From Lachnospiraceae bacterium UBA4711 (GTDB lineage Bacteria > Bacillota > Clostridia > Lachnospirales > Lachnospiraceae): a stretch of 53,257 nt of DNA. The stretch lies in assembly GCA_002404515.1 (NCBI GenBank), contig DHJV01000007.1:5988-59244 (forward strand). The letters run 5' to 3'. Shown piece after piece: positions 50,791 to 53,257 of the stretch (position 1 is the stretch's first letter; each line of letters starts with the position of its first letter). The notes below the pieces were generated by a model. It did no database searches. It was not told where the DNA came from and was given only the letters and a program-made list of their open reading frames with translations. The translations under genes were made by a program, and so were the position numbers.

Positions 50791-51390
50791 ATGGAATACA
50801 ATTTCTTTGCGACGGTGGCGCGCATGAAATACATTGAGCGTTGGGCGCTCATGCGGAACACATACCCGGAGACGTTGTCCGAGCATAGTTTGGAGGTTAG
50901 CATGCTTGCGCATGCGCTCTGTGTGATCGGAAATGTGCGGTATGGCAAGCATTTAGATGCCGACAAGGCGGCAGTGATCGGATTGTATCACGATGCGTCC
51001 GAGATCATCACAGGCGATATGCCAACACCGATCAAATATTATAATAACCGGATGAAGGATCTGTTTCATTCCATCGAGGATGAAGCGTGCGAGAAGCTGA
51101 TCGGACAGCTTCCAGAAGATCTGCAGGCATATTACCGGGACTACTTCTTCAAGCAGGAAGCGGATACAGAAGAGACGAAGTATCTGTGGAAGCTTGTAAA
51201 GGCAGCAGATAAGCTCTCTGCATTGATTAAGTGCATGGAGGAAGAAAAAACAGGTAACCGCGAATTCGTAAAGGCGAAGGAAAGCACCGAACAGATGGTG
51301 CAGGAGCTAGCCGACAGCTACCCGGAAGTAAAGGACTTCGTGCAGGAATTCCTGCCAGCTTATGCGAAGACGCTGGATGAGTTGAATTAG
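50791..51390 (+). CDS. HD-domain 5'-deoxynucleotidase, YfbR-like
   Basis: A 199-residue HD phosphohydrolase. The metal ligands are visible as RWALMRNTYPETLSEHS (His), LYHDASEIITGDMPTPIKY (His-Asp and the family motif) and a later Asp in KAADKLSAL. YfbR removes phosphate from dNMPs in the thymidylate salvage route. The start is ATG 50791, with GGAGG upstream. The gene's last 4 nt overlap the end of the convergent kinase gene. The promoter was not located; the long inverted repeat sits directly before it. Confidence 0.88.
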   Translation: MEYNFFATVARMKYIERWALMRNTYPETLSEHSLEVSMLAHALCVIGNVRYGKHLDADKAAVIGLYHDASEIITGDMPTPIKYYNNRMKDLFHSIEDEACEKLIGQLPEDLQAYYRDYFFKQEADTEETKYLWKLVKAADKLSALIKCMEEEKTGNREFVKAKESTEQMVQELADSYPEVKDFVQEFLPAYAKTLDELN

Positions 51391-52712
51391 TGCATAATGC
51401 GTTTGCTTTTTTCAATAATAGGAATCATTAAGTCCATATAGAAGAGGGTTTCGACGCTGTAAGTGAAGAAACCATGATATTTTTCTGTTGTTTTCTGAAT
51501 ATTGGAGAGACCATATCCGTGATAGAGGGAATTTTGCTGGCTGGCATGTATGTGCTCCAGGGATGTTCCCTCTGCGGTTGTGTTCTCGCAGTGAATCGTG
51601 AATTTATCGTTTTCAGTAGTCGCAATCGCGATATGGATAAAATTCTCACTGGAAGGATTGGCAATACATGCTTTCAGACAGTTATCAAGCATATTGCCGA
51701 GAATCACACATAAATCATAATCATTGACCGGAATCCGGTTATACGTTACCCCAAGCTTAGCAACAAACTGAATATGATTTTTCGCTGCAAGTGTATCATA
51801 GTTTGTCAGGAAAGAATCAATTACCAGATTGCCGGTATTGTATTTGGAATAAGTGGATTCGATATCCCTGACTGCCTCGCTGGTGAAGGTTTTCAGTTTA
51901 TCGTATTCCTTGTTATCGACATATTCGTTGATACAGAAATACTGCTTTTTGAGGTCGTGGATGATCCGGCGGCTTTGCCGATAGGATTCGCTTAGCTGTT
52001 CGTATTTTTCCTTCTGAAAGCGAATCTGATCTTCCATCTGGGCGTTTGTGTATTTTAATGTGGTCGATGCATATTCTTTCTGGATCAGAATATAGTTTAT
52101 GATATTTAACAACACCAGACAGCAGATCAGAAGCTTGTAGAAAAATACTGTATCAATCTCGAATATCTGTTGAATTGGCAAACACACGTAGATAATAATA
52201 GATATAATAGGAGTAGATAAAACTAAAAGTTTGTATTCCGTAGAGACGGTTGTCGCTTTTTTACGCAGGAGGATAGACGAGAGCAGACACAACAGGAACA
52301 GGGAAGACTTGGAACCGATATTCATAACGCTGTAAAAAAATGCAGTGTCACTTTCTTCATAGAAATCCGGGTTCAGTTTCGTAAAAAGAAAGGTAAATAT
52401 GGCTTCTCCAAGTGATGCAAGCGTCTGGAACAGCAGTGTCATGTATAGCTTTGCTTTCAGACTGCTTGTGAAAAATAAGCAGAGGATAAACGTTGTACCC
52501 AGACTGATAAGCGTTGCGGTAATTTCTGATTGCATGGTAGGGAAATGGCTGTTTAACACTTCACATCCATACAGACAGCATTCACAGCCGACAAGGACAC
52601 AAAGATATAGTGGGGCATAACGTTTCTTGAAATGATGCAACGTGTTCATCAGAAATGTAGTTAAGATGAACATATCAAAAAGATATGTGAGTATCGTAAG
52701 TGCGTATTGCAT
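51387..52712 (-). CDS. GHKL sensor histidine kinase, AgrC-like
   Basis: A 441-residue kinase with six or seven N-terminal helices (residues ~1-195) and a short coiled-coil linker. The phosphoacceptor His is in SRRIIHDLKKQYF, and a GHKL ATPase domain follows (N-box NMLDNCLKA, GYGLSNIQK). This layout is that of AgrC/VirS-type kinases, which detect peptides or other signals at the membrane. The start is ATG 52712, with GGAG upstream; the first gene of the pair, the LytTR regulator, ends 1 nt before it. No agrB or agrD is in view. Confidence 0.9.
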   Translation of the reverse strand: MQYALTILTYLFDMFILTTFLMNTLHHFKKRYAPLYLCVLVGCECCLYGCEVLNSHFPTMQSEITATLISLGTTFILCLFFTSSLKAKLYMTLLFQTLASLGEAIFTFLFTKLNPDFYEESDTAFFYSVMNIGSKSSLFLLCLLSSILLRKKATTVSTEYKLLVLSTPIISIIIYVCLPIQQIFEIDTVFFYKLLICCLVLLNIINYILIQKEYASTTLKYTNAQMEDQIRFQKEKYEQLSESYRQSRRIIHDLKKQYFCINEYVDNKEYDKLKTFTSEAVRDIESTYSKYNTGNLVIDSFLTNYDTLAAKNHIQFVAKLGVTYNRIPVNDYDLCVILGNMLDNCLKACIANPSSENFIHIAIATTENDKFTIHCENTTAEGTSLEHIHASQQNSLYHGYGLSNIQKTTEKYHGFFTYSVETLFYMDLMIPIIEKSKRIMH

Positions 52713-52713
52713 A

Positions 52714-53257
52714 TTAGGCTCCTTGATGCGTATAAAAATCCGAGTGTATGGCAACAACTTGATTCAGGTAGCGATCCGTGATCAGTTTCCGGTTCCGTCT
52801 GCTCATGGAGACTGAGGCACCGTTGTCAAAAATAATCGTGCAATCCTTCAGATAATGAATGTGGGTAAGATTGACAAGAACTGTGCGGGAACACATCATA
52901 AACATCGTTTCATCCAGCATGGAATTCCATGTAGTGATCGTCCCCTTCGCAGGAATCACATCCTCCCGCATATGAAAACATAATTCTTTGGACTTCGCAT
53001 TTTTAACTTCGATGTAATAGACATCTTTTAAGTTCAATGTATATTCCCGGTCATAGCCGTCTACAACGGAGATCAACGATAGATTTTTCGTGTACTCTTC
53101 GAGGATATCTGATAGCAGTTGTTTCATCTCGATTTCCTGGACTGGCTTTTGAAGGAAATGGTAGGGGTGGACGGCAAAACTGTCCTGCATATACTTTGGA
53201 TAGTTGCTGACAAAGACAATCATTACATGATGGTCGAAATTTCTCTTGATGGCATCG
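52714..53257 (-). CDS. LytTR-family response regulator, AgrA-like (5' truncated by window)
   Basis: The frame is open to the right edge: codons before the apparent ATG at 53223 read DAIKRNFDHHV, and the receiver domain must start outside. The visible part has the end of the receiver (IVFVSNYPKYMQDSF, then the conserved Lys in FLQKPV). A LytTR DNA-binding domain follows (EYTLNLKDVYYIEV, CSRTVLVNLTHIHYLKD and VSMSRRNRKLI). It forms an operon with the GHKL kinase. Its target sites are not known. Confidence 0.9.
   Translation of the reverse strand, partial: DAIKRNFDHHVMIVFVSNYPKYMQDSFAVHPYHFLQKPVQEIEMKQLLSDILEEYTKNLSLISVVDGYDREYTLNLKDVYYIEVKNAKSKELCFHMREDVIPAKGTITTWNSMLDETMFMMCSRTVLVNLTHIHYLKDCTIIFDNGASVSMSRRNRKLITDRYLNQVVAIHSDFYTHQGA

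Overview
The window looks like chromosomal DNA of a Gram-positive, moderate-GC Clostridia-type bacterium. The most likely family is Lachnospiraceae; this is inferred from gene style (ChW-repeat proteins, a DUF3877-like protein, BceRS/BceAB, gene order) and not from a marker-gene comparison. No rRNA, tRNA, CRISPR array, prophage or complete insertion sequence was seen. Genes run on the + strand from 1 to 25.4 kb and from 27.5 to 51.4 kb. Two short blocks are on the - strand: marR-MATE (25.5-27.3 kb) and an AgrC/AgrA-like two-component pair cut by the right edge (51.4-53.3 kb).

Layout. 0-4.3 kb: the 3' part of a large protein of the cellobiose-phosphorylase-annotated type, then an exported ChW-repeat L,D-transpeptidase. 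4.4-12.3 kb: a cell-surface polymer cluster with a priming sugar transferase, IspD/TarI-like cytidylyltransferase, NAD-dependent epimerase/dehydratase, TagGH-like ABC exporter, two CDP-glycerol/ribitol-phosphotransferase-family enzymes and a GT2 glycosyltransferase. 12.4-17.3 kb: two uncharacterised membrane proteins leading into cdaA (c-di-AMP synthase) and ybbR/cdaR, then a sirtuin. 17.3-21.2 kb: a complete riboflavin operon (ribD, ribE, ribBA, ribH) behind an FMN riboswitch. 21.2-25.4 kb: a Cof-type HAD phosphatase, a degenerate sensor-kinase-like membrane protein, a DUF1189 protein and an SGNH hydrolase. 25.5-29.95 kb: marR-MATE with an unusual triple operator, tcdA, a DUF3877-like gene and nadA.

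29.99-43.55 kb is the most interesting part. A BceRS-type response regulator and intramembrane-sensing kinase are followed by a seven-gene dlt-like operon in the order MBOAT-1, SGNH-1, amino-acid adenylating ligase, PLP-dependent decarboxylase, carrier protein, MBOAT-2, SGNH-2. A BceAB-type peptide-sensing/detoxifying ABC transporter comes next. The dlt-like operon and bceAB share a near-identical promoter element (TTACAAAAAYGTAA, then CGATGGAT at exactly the same offset), so both are probably controlled by the adjacent regulator. The decarboxylase overlaps the ligase gene by 4 nt. This suggests that the system loads something other than D-alanine, for example a decarboxylated amino acid such as GABA, beta-alanine or lysine, onto the carrier and then onto an envelope polymer in response to antimicrobial peptides. 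The architecture is read directly from the sequence; the substrate is inference.

43.6-53.3 kb: a 6S RNA gene with its own promoter, a large SpoIID-domain protein lacking the usual catalytic Glu, a YihY/BrkB membrane protein, glyA, ftsH, a ~275-bp long inverted repeat, a YfbR-like HD nucleotidase and the partial GHKL/LytTR two-component system.
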